Assembly (NCBI GenBank): GCA_904502175.1
Contig: CAJGDU010000002.1
Location: forward strand, 1-24,158
Length of the DNA stretch: 24,158 nucleotides
Origin: Clostridiaceae bacterium
GTDB lineage: Bacteria > Bacillota > Clostridia > Oscillospirales > Acutalibacteraceae
Direction of reading: 5' to 3'
In this document: piece after piece, positions 13,718-21,192 of the stretch
Numbering within the stretch: the stretch's first letter is position 1
How the letters are laid out: every line of letters starts with the position of its first letter
Program-made: the position numbers and the translations under genes
The notes under the pieces: generated by a model
What the model was told of the DNA's origin: nothing
The model's database searches: none
Seen by the model: the letters and a program-made list of their open reading frames with translations, nothing else

Positions 13718-15001
13718 ATGAAAGCTGAAAACGTCGTATTGAAAATCGCGGATTCCGGCGAGATCGGGCGTTATGTCAAGAAGGGTGTCGGCCTCCTGGC
13801 CGGCGGACTCATGGACATCGCGTTCCCGTTTCTGATCCCCACCCAGGACGTCATTGAAGGCCCCGGCTCCTCAGCCAGAGTCGTCGAGATCCTGAAACGC
13901 GCCGGAGGAAAGAAAGCGCTCGTCATCACCGACAAGGTCCTGCTCGATCTCGGCATCCCGGCCAAGATGCTGAAGGCGATGGACGACGCGAACTTCCCCT
14001 ATGTCATCTACGATGGTGTTGAACCCAACCCGTCCATCGAGAACATTGAAGAGGCATTTGGCATTTACAAAAAAGAAGGCTGTGACATCCTCGTCGGCTT
14101 CGGCGGCGGATCGTCCATGGACTGCTGCAAAGGTGTTTCCTGCCGGGTCGCCAAACCCGACCAGACCGTCAAACAGATGGGCCGTCTGATGGGCTATTTC
14201 CCGGTCTCCCTTTCCGGTAAATTCAAACAGGCCCCGTTCATCTGTGCCGTTCCCACCACGGCCGGCACCGGTGCCGAGTCCACGGTCGCGGCGGTCATCT
14301 CCGACCACGCGATCGACAAGAAATACACCGTCACCGATATCTCCATGCGTCCCCGCGCGGTCGTCCTGGACGCGGAACTGGCCACCGGCCTGCCGCCTTC
14401 GGTCACCGCCCCCACCGCCATCGACGCGGTCTCCCACTGCGTGGAGGGCTACATCTCCTACGGACATAACCCCCGTGGCGATGAATGGGCCATCAAAGGC
14501 GTCCGCCTCGTCAAAGACAACATTGAGGCCGCCATGAAGGACGGCAAGGACCTGGCTGCCCGTCAGAACCTCGCTACCGCGGCATACTGCGGCGGACAGT
14601 GCCTGAACATGGAGACCACCGGCTACATCCATCCGTTCTGCCACAAGATCGGCGCGAAGTACGGCCTGGTCCACGGCCGCTGCATCGGCGCGGTCATGCC
14701 CATCATCCTGGAAGACTACGGTGAGGTCGTGGCGCCGAGACTGGCGAAAATGGCCGTCGGCGCCGGCATTGCCGACCCCGCCGCCTCTGAGAGCGAGCAG
14801 GCGAAACAGTTCATTCAGTGGATCCGGGACTTCAACGAGAAGTACGGCATCGATCCGCACATCCCGCAGCTCAAGGATGAGGACTTCGATGAGATCGCCG
14901 ACTCCATCATGGTCGAGATCTTCGTCTATCCGAACAAGAAAGTCTACACCCGCGATGAGATCAAGCAGCTGCTGAGAGTCATCCGCGGCGACTTTGCCTG
15001 A
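13718..15001 (+). CDS. Iron-containing (type III) alcohol dehydrogenase
   Basis: This 427-residue NAD(P)-linked dehydrogenase interconverts an alcohol and an aldehyde or ketone. The nucleotide-binding GFGGGSSMD motif and PTTAGTGAE are present. The four metal ligands are all conserved: Asp236 and His240 (DAVSH), His305, and His319 (VHG); the family's other conserved histidine is His309. It is somewhat longer than the common 380-390 residues, with a distinct N-terminus of about 40 residues before the core. The substrate is unknown; relatives act on 1,3-propanediol, lactaldehyde or butanol. I choose the ATG at 13718 because GGAGGAAA lies at 13708-13715. An ATG at 13706 overlaps that site. Divergent from gntR, which probably controls it. 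Confidence 0.93.
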   Translation: MKAENVVLKIADSGEIGRYVKKGVGLLAGGLMDIAFPFLIPTQDVIEGPGSSARVVEILKRAGGKKALVITDKVLLDLGIPAKMLKAMDDANFPYVIYDGVEPNPSIENIEEAFGIYKKEGCDILVGFGGGSSMDCCKGVSCRVAKPDQTVKQMGRLMGYFPVSLSGKFKQAPFICAVPTTAGTGAESTVAAVISDHAIDKKYTVTDISMRPRAVVLDAELATGLPPSVTAPTAIDAVSHCVEGYISYGHNPRGDEWAIKGVRLVKDNIEAAMKDGKDLAARQNLATAAYCGGQCLNMETTGYIHPFCHKIGAKYGLVHGRCIGAVMPIILEDYGEVVAPRLAKMAVGAGIADPAASESEQAKQFIQWIRDFNEKYGIDPHIPQLKDEDFDEIADSIMVEIFVYPNKKVYTRDEIKQLLRVIRGDFA

Positions 15002-15010
15002 GCACAATAA

Positions 15011-15045
15011 AAAAAGCCACTCCGAAAGGAGTGGCTTTTTTGTTT
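15011..15045. terminator. Bidirectional terminator between adh and the flavoprotein operon
   Basis: The perfect arms AAAAAGCCACTCC (15011-15023) and GGAGTGGCTTTTT (15028-15040) are closed by a GAAA tetraloop. T tracts occur on both strands, so it serves both converging transcription units. Confidence 0.95.
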
Positions 15046-16664
15046 TAAAACGCGTGTTCGTCTGTCAGGATGGCCTCCGCGACGCGGATGCCGTCGACGG
15101 CGGCGGAGACGATGCCGCCGGCATATCCGGCGCCCTCTCCGCAGGGGTACGCGCCTCCCAGGGGCTCTTCGCCGAGACTGCATTCATAGTAGTCGTCTCT
15201 CAGGATGCGGACCGGGGAGGAGGAGCGGGTCTCCGGCGCGGTGAGGACCGCCTCCGGCATGGCAAAGCCTTGCAGCTTCCGGTCCATCAGGAGGAGGGCC
15301 TCCGCCATGATGTCCGTCACACTCTTCGGCAGCACCTCCCGGATGTCGGAAGGGGTGACTCCGGTGGGACAGCTGGGTCTGACCGCGCCCATTTTGACCG
15401 ACTTCTGACCTTTCAGGAAGTCGCCGACCAGCTGGGCGGGCGCCGTGTAGTCCCGGCCGCCGAGGTCGAATGCCTTCTGCTCCATCTGCCGCTGCAGGTC
15501 GAAGCCGGACAGCGGATGTTCGGTCGGGAAGTGTTCCGGCTCAATACCGACTAAGAGCGCGGCGTTGGAGTTCTCGCCGTCCCGGGCATATTCGCTCATG
15601 CCGTTGACCACGATGCCGCCCTCTTCCGAGGCGGCGTTGACGACCGTGCCGCCGGGGCACATGCAGAAGGTGTACATGCCGCGGCCGTGGGGCGGGTGGC
15701 AGGCCATCTTGTAGTTGGCGGCGCCGAGGGTGGGGTGGCCCGCCGCGGAGCCGTACTGGGCCCGGTCGATGAACTCCCGCGGGTGTTCGATGCGGGCGCC
15801 CACGGAGAACGGTTTCTGCATCATGCGGATGCCCTTCTCATAGAGCATGGTGACCGTGTCCCGGGCCGAGTGTCCGAGGGCCAGGACGACGCAGTCGGTC
15901 TCCAGATCTGTAAGAGCGCCGTCCTCCGTCCGGTAGGTGACGCCGTGGATGTAACGGTTCGCGATGATGAGGTCCGTCAGCGTGCAGCCGAAGCGTACAT
16001 CGCCGCCGAGCCGTATGATCTCCTTGCGGATATTCTTGACCACATGCACCAGGTTGTCGGTGCCGATGTGGGGGTAGTTCGTGTAGAGGATGGCCTCCGG
16101 CGCGCCGAAGCGGACGAAGTCCGTCATGATCTTGTTCTGGCGGGGGTCCTTGATGCCGGTGGTCAGCTTGCCGTCGGAAAAGGTGCCCGCGCCCCCTTCG
16201 CCGAACTGGATGTTCGAGCGGGTGTCGAGCGTGCGGTGTTCCCAGAAGTTCCGGACGTCCTTCGTCCGGGTATCTGCGTCGTGGCCCCGTTCGAGGACGA
16301 TGGGTTTCAGGCCCGCCTCCGCAAGAGTGAGGGCCGCGAACATGCCGGCGGGGCCGAAGCCCACGACGACCGGCCGGAACGACGAGTGCCGCCTGTTTTC
16401 CACCGGGACGTAGTGATAGAAAACAGACTCCTGGACCTTCCGGCTGTCGGTCCGCTTGAGGATGCGCTTCTCATCGGCATCCACCTCCACGTCCACCGTG
16501 AAGACGAAGTGGACGTCCTGCTTTTTGCGGGAGTCCACGGACCGCCGGAAGACCTTCAGGGTCTTGATATCCGAAGGCTGCAGTTTCATGACCTTGGCGG
16601 CCTTCAGTTTTAAGTCCTCCTCGGTGTAGTCGAGGGGGAGTTTGAGTTCATTGATGCGTAGCAC
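15045..16664 (-). CDS. FAD-dependent dehydrogenase, uncharacterised COG2509-like family
   Basis: This 539-residue flavoprotein has a leader of about 95 residues before the dinucleotide-binding site GFGPAG (102-107). The leader starts LRINELKLPLDYTEEDLKLK, typical of the large uncharacterised FAD-dependent dehydrogenases often annotated in Bacillota. Downstream motifs include FGEGGAGTFSDGKL, FCMCPGGTVV and the C-terminal FAD motif GEGAGYAGGIVSAAVDG. Its substrate is unknown. I choose the GTG at 16664, where family similarity begins and AAAGGAGA lies about 11 bases upstream. The open frame continues upstream into low-complexity, non-family sequence that overlaps the next gene. It overlaps the end of the upstream flavoprotein gene by 17 bases, so the two are probably translated together. 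Confidence 0.85.
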   Translation of the reverse strand: MLRINELKLPLDYTEEDLKLKAAKVMKLQPSDIKTLKVFRRSVDSRKKQDVHFVFTVDVEVDADEKRILKRTDSRKVQESVFYHYVPVENRRHSSFRPVVVGFGPAGMFAALTLAEAGLKPIVLERGHDADTRTKDVRNFWEHRTLDTRSNIQFGEGGAGTFSDGKLTTGIKDPRQNKIMTDFVRFGAPEAILYTNYPHIGTDNLVHVVKNIRKEIIRLGGDVRFGCTLTDLIIANRYIHGVTYRTEDGALTDLETDCVVLALGHSARDTVTMLYEKGIRMMQKPFSVGARIEHPREFIDRAQYGSAAGHPTLGAANYKMACHPPHGRGMYTFCMCPGGTVVNAASEEGGIVVNGMSEYARDGENSNAALLVGIEPEHFPTEHPLSGFDLQRQMEQKAFDLGGRDYTAPAQLVGDFLKGQKSVKMGAVRPSCPTGVTPSDIREVLPKSVTDIMAEALLLMDRKLQGFAMPEAVLTAPETRSSSPVRILRDDYYECSLGEEPLGGAYPCGEGAGYAGGIVSAAVDGIRVAEAILTDEHAF

Positions 16665-17877
16665 GCTGTGCGATCTCCTTTGCTGCGAGGATGCCGGAGC
16701 CCCAGGCGAAGTGTAAGTTGTAGCCGCCGCAGGCGCCGTCGACGTTGAGCAGTTCGCCCGAGAACCAGAGTCCGGGGACACGGCGGCTCTCCAGGGAGCC
16801 GTCGTTCAGCTCGTCCGCGGGGACGCCGCCCCGGGTGACCTGGGCGTCTTTGAACGACTTGGTCCCGGTGACGGTCAGCGGATACTGTTTCAGAAGGCCG
16901 GCGAGGTTGGCCAGTTCCTGGGTCCCGAGGCGATGCACCGGCGTCTCTTCCGGCAGCCCGCAGGTCTTCAGAAGGAGCTGTCCCAGCCGTTTCTGGACGA
17001 CACCGGTCAGAAGGTGGAGGACCGGCTCTTCCGGGGAACCGGACTGCGCCCGGTCCTGCAGATAGGAGAGGACCGCCACGTCCGGGAGGTTCGGGCAGAA
17101 GTCCAGGGTGAGGGGCAGGGGGCCTGCTTTGGAAAGGACCGCCGCTTCGCCGCTCAGCTGGAAGGCGGGGATGCCGGTGAGACCGCCTTCGGTGAACTGC
17201 AGTTCGCCGGTCTCCATGGCGACGAGGTCGCCCTTGCCGTCCTTCAGGGCGGCCGAGCCGCGGAACCGCAGTCCCTTGAGCTCCCGCAGGTCTTCCTGCA
17301 AAAGCAGGGACGTGAGGGCGGGGGAGATGGGCTCGTAGCGGATGCCGAGGTCTTTCAGCATGCGGTAGCCGTCGCCGTCCGTGCCGTGGGCGGCATCGGC
17401 TTTTCCGCCGAGGGCCAGGAGGACGAAGTCCGCGGAGAGGGTTTCGCCGCTGTCCCGTTCTGTGAGGGTGAAGCCGGGTGCGACGCCGCCGACAGCGAAG
17501 TCCGTGCGGACCTCGACGCCGAGGCGGGCCACTTCTTCGAGGAGGACGTTCCGCACGGTGGCGGCGTTCATGGTGAGGGGATAGATGCGTCCCTCCTCTT
17601 CGAGGGTCAGAAGGCCGAGGGAGTGGAAGAAGTCGAGACACTCTTCCGTCCCGAAATCTGTCAGGACCCGGTAAACGGTGGAGGAGTCGCCGTGATAGGC
17701 GCCGACGGTGATGTCCGTGTTGGAAAGGTTGCAGCGGCCGTTGCCGGTGGCAAGGAGTTTGCGGCCGGGCTCGGCGAGTTTTTCGACCAGGACGACGTCC
17801 ATGGACGGGCATTCTCTTTTGAGCGTGATGGCGGCGGCAAGGCCCGACGCGCCCGCGCCGACGATGGCAGTTCTCAC
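16648..17877 (-). CDS. HI0933/YhiN-family NAD(P)/FAD-dependent oxidoreductase
   Basis: This 409-residue flavoprotein carries the N-terminal FAD motif GAGASG (residues 7-12), the family signature PGRKLLATGNGRCNLSN, and a C-terminal signature in which GGVPADELN is followed by LWFSGELLNVDGACGGYN. These define the HI0933 family (YhiN, also BaiN-like). Most members have no proven reaction. BaiN acts on bile acids in some gut Clostridia, but this relative should not be given that role on similarity alone. The start is GTG at 17877, giving MRTAIVGAG, with GAGAGGAGA upstream. An ATG nine bases further upstream is in another frame. It is the first gene of a two-gene operon and diverges from alaS. Confidence 0.9.
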   Translation of the reverse strand: MRTAIVGAGASGLAAAITLKRECPSMDVVLVEKLAEPGRKLLATGNGRCNLSNTDITVGAYHGDSSTVYRVLTDFGTEECLDFFHSLGLLTLEEEGRIYPLTMNAATVRNVLLEEVARLGVEVRTDFAVGGVAPGFTLTERDSGETLSADFVLLALGGKADAAHGTDGDGYRMLKDLGIRYEPISPALTSLLLQEDLRELKGLRFRGSAALKDGKGDLVAMETGELQFTEGGLTGIPAFQLSGEAAVLSKAGPLPLTLDFCPNLPDVAVLSYLQDRAQSGSPEEPVLHLLTGVVQKRLGQLLLKTCGLPEETPVHRLGTQELANLAGLLKQYPLTVTGTKSFKDAQVTRGGVPADELNDGSLESRRVPGLWFSGELLNVDGACGGYNLHFAWGSGILAAKEIAQRATHQ

Positions 17878-17910
17878 GGGTCATTCTCCTCTCGTTTCAA
17901 AATCACAAAG

Positions 17911-17939
17911 AGTATACTGTTTTTTTCTCAAAAAGTAAA
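17911..17939 (-). promoter_or_regulatory. Sigma-A promoter for the flavoprotein operon
   Basis: On the minus strand TTTACT (17939-17934) and TATACT (17916-17911) are 17 bases apart, giving a leader of about 27 bases before the GTG at 17877. Confidence 0.78.
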
Positions 17940-17960
17940 TCGCCCGGGGCGGGAGTTTCG

Positions 17961-17989
17961 TTGACACTTCCCCCGAAGAAACGTATAAT
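17961..17989 (+). promoter_or_regulatory. Consensus sigma-A promoter for alaS
   Basis: TTGACA (17961-17966) and TATAAT (17984-17989), 17 bases apart, are a perfect match to consensus. The leader is only about 38 bases, too short for a T-box riboswitch, so alaS looks strongly and constitutively expressed. Confidence 0.93.
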
Positions 17990-18033
17990 ATTTAGCCGTA
18001 TAAGTATTTTTAATTATAAGGAGACATCCCATT

Positions 18034-20664
18034 ATGGAATGGACTGGTCTGAACGAACTGCGGGAGAGCTTCCTTCAGTTCTTTGAAAGCAAAGAGCACC
18101 TGCGGCTGCCGAGCTATTCGCTCGTGCCGGACGGGGACAAGAGCCTGCTGCTCATCAACTCCGGTATGGCGCCCATGAAGAAATTCTTCACGAGAGAGGT
18201 CACGCCGCCCCGCTACCGGGTCACCACCTGCCAGAAGTGCATCCGGACGCCGGACATCGACAACGTCGGTCACACGGCCCGCCACGGCACCTACTTCGAG
18301 ATGCTGGGCAACTTCTCCTTTGGAGACTACTTCAAAAACGAGGCCATTCCGTGGGCCTGGGAATATTTCACCGAAGTGCTGAAGATCCCGGCGGACAAAC
18401 TCTACTGCAGCGTCTATGAAGACGACGACGAGGCATGGGACATCTGGACCAAACAGATCGGCGTCCCCGAGGACCACATGGTCCGCCTCGGCAAAGAGGA
18501 CAACTTCTGGGAGCACGGTGAAGGCCCCTGCGGCCCCTGTTCCGAGATCTACTACGACCGGGGCGAGAAGTACGGCTGCGGCAAGCCCGACTGCAAAGTC
18601 GGCTGCGACTGCGACCGGTACATGGAAGTCTGGAACCTGGTCTTCTCCCAGTTCAACAACGACGGCAACGACAACTACACGCCGCTCGAGCACAAGAACA
18701 TCGACACCGGCATGGGCCTCGAACGCCTTGCCTGTGTCATGCAGGGCGTGGACAACCTCTTTGAGGTCGACACGGTCCAGAACATCATGAAGACCATCTC
18801 GGACATCTCCGGGGTCAGGTATCATGAGGACGAGAAGAACGACATCGCCCTCCGCGTCATCACCGACCATGCCCGCAGCATGACCTTCATGATCGGCGAC
18901 GGCATCAAACCCTCCAACTCCGGAGCCGGATATGTCCTCCGCCGTCTCATGCGCCGTGCCATGCGCCAGGGCCGTGCCCTCGGCATCGACCGTCCCTTCC
19001 TCACCGACGTGGCGGAGATGGTCATCCACGAGAACGCCACCGCCTATCCGAACCTCGTGGAGAAGCACGACTACATCATGAGCATCATCTCCGGGGAAGA
19101 GGCCACCTTCAACAAGACCCTCGACACCGGTTCTGAACAGCTGGAGAAGATGATCGCGAACGCCAAAGGCAAAGAGCTGCCGGCGGAGGACGCCTTCAAA
19201 CTCTCCGACACCTTCGGGTTCCCCATCGAGCTCACGAGAGAGATCCTCGAGGAGCGGGGCATGACCGTCGACGAAGACAAGTTCCGGGAGTATGTGGCAG
19301 AGGCCAGAGCCCGCGCCAAAGCGGACGCCGCGGCAAAAGACGTCGCTGAGGCCTGGAAGGGCAAGGGAGACGCCACGAAAGACATCCCGGCCACCGAGTT
19401 CCTCGGTTATTCCGCTTTCGACACGTCCGCCAAAGTCCTGGCAGTCGTGAAAGACGGCGATCTGTCCGAGTCCGCCGAGACCGGCGAAGACGCGGTCCTC
19501 GTGGTCGACAAGACCACGTTCTATGCCCGCAGCGGCGGTCAGATCGGCGACGCCGGCACCATCGAGTGCGGCGGATTCACCTTCCAGGTGGACGACACCG
19601 TCAAGTCTGAGAACGGGGTCTACCTCCACAGCGGCACCGTCACCGCCGGCATCGCGAAGCCCGGCGAGACCGTCGACGTGAAGATCGACGCCGACCGGCG
19701 CCGTTCCATCATGCGCAACCACACGGCGGCCCACCTCTTGCAGGCGGCCCTCCGGGAAGTCCTCGGCAGCCATGTCGAGCAGGCCGGTCAGCTGGTCAAC
19801 GAGGCCACCTGCCGCTTCGACTTCAACCATCCCCAGGCCATGACCGCGGACGAAGTGAAAGCGGTCGAGGCGCGGGTCAACGAAGTCATCCTGCAGGACC
19901 TCCCCGTGGAAACCAAAGTCATGAGCATCGAAGAGGCCAAAGACCTCGGCGCCATGATGCTCTTCGGCGAGAAGTACGGGGACACCGTCCGCGTCGTCTG
20001 CGTCGAAGATTTCTCCAAAGAGTTCTGCGGCGGCACCCATGTGGCCACCACCGCGTCTCTCGGCCTGTTCAAGATCGTGTCCGAGTCCTCCGTCGCAGCG
20101 GGCGTCCGCCGCATCGAGGCCGTGACCGGTACGAACCTGCTGAAATACATTGAACAAAAAGATGCGCTCATCGCCGGCGCGGCCGCGGCCATGAAGTCGA
20201 ACCTGAACGACATCGACCGCAAGGCGGCCCAGCTGACGGCCGACCTCAAGGCCTCTGAGAAAAAGGTCGAGGAGCTCAACAAAGAACTTGCTGCCCGCAG
20301 CGCCCAGGATATGATGGGCGACGCTGCCGACCTCGGCGCCGTCAAACTCGTCTGCTCGAAAGTCGAGGGCGTGAACGGCGGCGAACTCCGCAACATGGCC
20401 GACTCCGCCAAGGAGAACGGCGCGGACCTCGTCGTGGTCTTCGCCACGGTCAACGGCGACAAGTGCAACTTCGCCTGCGCCTGCGGCCCCGAGGCTGTGA
20501 AGGCCGGCGCCCATGCCGGCAATATCGTCCGGGAAGTCGCGAAAGTGGCCGGCGGTTCCGGCGGCGGAAAGCCGGACAGTGCCATGGCCGGCGGCAAAGA
20601 TTCCACAAAAGTGGATGAGGCCCTCGCCGCGGCGGCGGACATCATCCGGAGCATGCTGAAATAA
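18034..20664 (+). CDS. alaS: Alanyl-tRNA synthetase
   Basis: This 876-residue class II synthetase charges tRNA-Ala and clears Ser/Gly mischarging. The aminoacylation domain starts near residue 5 (LRESFLQFFESKEHLRLPS), with the class II motif 2 region containing RTPDIDNVGHTARHGTYFEML. A Cys-rich insert (YGCGKPDCKVGCDCDRY) follows, as in many clostridial AlaS. The editing domain zinc ligands are intact: His563 and His567 (HTAAH) and Cys665 and His669 (CGGTH). A coiled segment and the DHHA1/C-Ala domain with GGSGGGKPDSAMAGG end the protein. Length is normal. AAGGAGA at 18018-18024 precedes the ATG. A HIT-family gene follows 14 bases after the stop, so the two are probably co-transcribed. Confidence 0.98.
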   Translation: MEWTGLNELRESFLQFFESKEHLRLPSYSLVPDGDKSLLLINSGMAPMKKFFTREVTPPRYRVTTCQKCIRTPDIDNVGHTARHGTYFEMLGNFSFGDYFKNEAIPWAWEYFTEVLKIPADKLYCSVYEDDDEAWDIWTKQIGVPEDHMVRLGKEDNFWEHGEGPCGPCSEIYYDRGEKYGCGKPDCKVGCDCDRYMEVWNLVFSQFNNDGNDNYTPLEHKNIDTGMGLERLACVMQGVDNLFEVDTVQNIMKTISDISGVRYHEDEKNDIALRVITDHARSMTFMIGDGIKPSNSGAGYVLRRLMRRAMRQGRALGIDRPFLTDVAEMVIHENATAYPNLVEKHDYIMSIISGEEATFNKTLDTGSEQLEKMIANAKGKELPAEDAFKLSDTFGFPIELTREILEERGMTVDEDKFREYVAEARARAKADAAAKDVAEAWKGKGDATKDIPATEFLGYSAFDTSAKVLAVVKDGDLSESAETGEDAVLVVDKTTFYARSGGQIGDAGTIECGGFTFQVDDTVKSENGVYLHSGTVTAGIAKPGETVDVKIDADRRRSIMRNHTAAHLLQAALREVLGSHVEQAGQLVNEATCRFDFNHPQAMTADEVKAVEARVNEVILQDLPVETKVMSIEEAKDLGAMMLFGEKYGDTVRVVCVEDFSKEFCGGTHVATTASLGLFKIVSESSVAAGVRRIEAVTGTNLLKYIEQKDALIAGAAAAMKSNLNDIDRKAAQLTADLKASEKKVEELNKELAARSAQDMMGDAADLGAVKLVCSKVEGVNGGELRNMADSAKENGADLVVVFATVNGDKCNFACACGPEAVKAGAHAGNIVREVAKVAGGSGGGKPDSAMAGGKDSTKVDEALAAAADIIRSMLK

Positions 20665-20678
20665 GAAAGGAGCCCACC

Positions 20679-21020
20679 ATGGCAGACTGCATTTTCTGTA
20701 AGATCATCGCCGGGGACATCCCCAGCACCAAAGTCTATGAAGATGACCTGTGTTATGCCTTCCGGGACATCAATCCCGCGGCGCCCACGCACATCCTGGT
20801 CATCCCGAAGGACCACATCGCGTCCGTCAACGAGATCGACGAGACCAACGAAGCCGTGGTCGGCCACATCTTCTCCGTCATCGCGAAAGTCGCGAAGGAG
20901 GAAGGGCTCGACAGAGGCTACCGCGTGGTCTCCAATATTGGAGAACAGGCCCTGCAGACCGTGCCGCACCTGCACTTCCACATCATCGGCGGCCGCGACA
21001 TGACCTGGCCTCCGGGCTGA
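20679..21020 (+). CDS. HIT-family (HinT-like) nucleotide hydrolase
   Basis: This 113-residue protein carries the histidine triad H97-L-H99-F-H101 in VPHLHFHIIGG, with the typical start ADCIFCKIIAGDIPS. Cys4, Cys7 and His46 may form the structural zinc site seen in some bacterial HIT proteins. HinT-type enzymes hydrolyse AMP-lysine and other purine phosphoramidates, including aminoacyl-AMP products released by synthetases. Its place directly behind alaS fits such clearance, but that link is my inference. AAAGGAGC lies before the ATG. A strong terminator follows the stop. Confidence 0.94.
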   Translation: MADCIFCKIIAGDIPSTKVYEDDLCYAFRDINPAAPTHILVIPKDHIASVNEIDETNEAVVGHIFSVIAKVAKEEGLDRGYRVVSNIGEQALQTVPHLHFHIIGGRDMTWPPG

Positions 21021-21038
21021 TCGCACCATCAGAGACAG

Positions 21039-21074
21039 ACACCCGCAGAACGTGTTTCTGCGGGTGTTTTTTTT
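21039..21074 (+). terminator. Intrinsic terminator of alaS-HIT
   Basis: The perfect arms ACACCCGCAGAA (21039-21050) and TTCTGCGGGTGT (21056-21067) have a five-base loop and are followed by a run of eight T to 21074. Confidence 0.95.
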
Positions 21075-21116
21075 GCATAACGACCGTTCGGCCCGGGCAT
21101 AACGACCGTTCGGTCG
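21075..21116. repeat. Tandem 17-bp direct repeat with internal dyad (candidate operator)
   Basis: GCATAACGACCGTTCGG occurs twice without mismatch at 21075-21091 and 21097-21113, a period of 22 bases or about two helical turns. The second copy extends into a perfect dyad CGACCG-TT-CGGTCG (21103-21116). The block lies between the alaS-HIT terminator and the ComEC start, about 75 bases before it, so it looks like a pair of regulator sites. Confidence 0.65.
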
Positions 21117-21180
21117 CTTCCTCCGACCACTCACCCGGAACCCGCCGTCACAGAGGGCCGGACACGGCTATGATGGACCC

Positions 21181-21190
21181 GGAGGTGATC
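21181..21190 (+). promoter_or_regulatory. Extended Shine-Dalgarno site of the ComEC gene
   Basis: GGAGGTGATC matches the 16S rRNA 3' end over ten bases and lies seven bases (measured from GGAGG) before the ATG at 21193. It fixes the start codon and predicts strong translation if the gene is transcribed. A possible -10 (TATGAT, 21169-21174) has no clear -35. Confidence 0.75.
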
Positions 21191-21192
21191 GA

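Noticed and set aside
16665..16781. A 39-residue N-terminal extension of the COG2509-like flavoprotein
   Set aside because: It overlaps the coding end of the upstream gene and is a low-complexity Ser/Ala/Pro reading unlike the family. The GTG at 16664 has a ribosome site and family similarity starts there.
17990..18033. T-box or other riboswitch before alaS
   Set aside because: The leader is only about 38 bases and contains no terminator or specifier structure.
18010..20514. An 834-codon open frame antisense to alaS
   Set aside because: Same reason: alaS is complete with all motifs, and the antisense translation has skewed, family-less composition.
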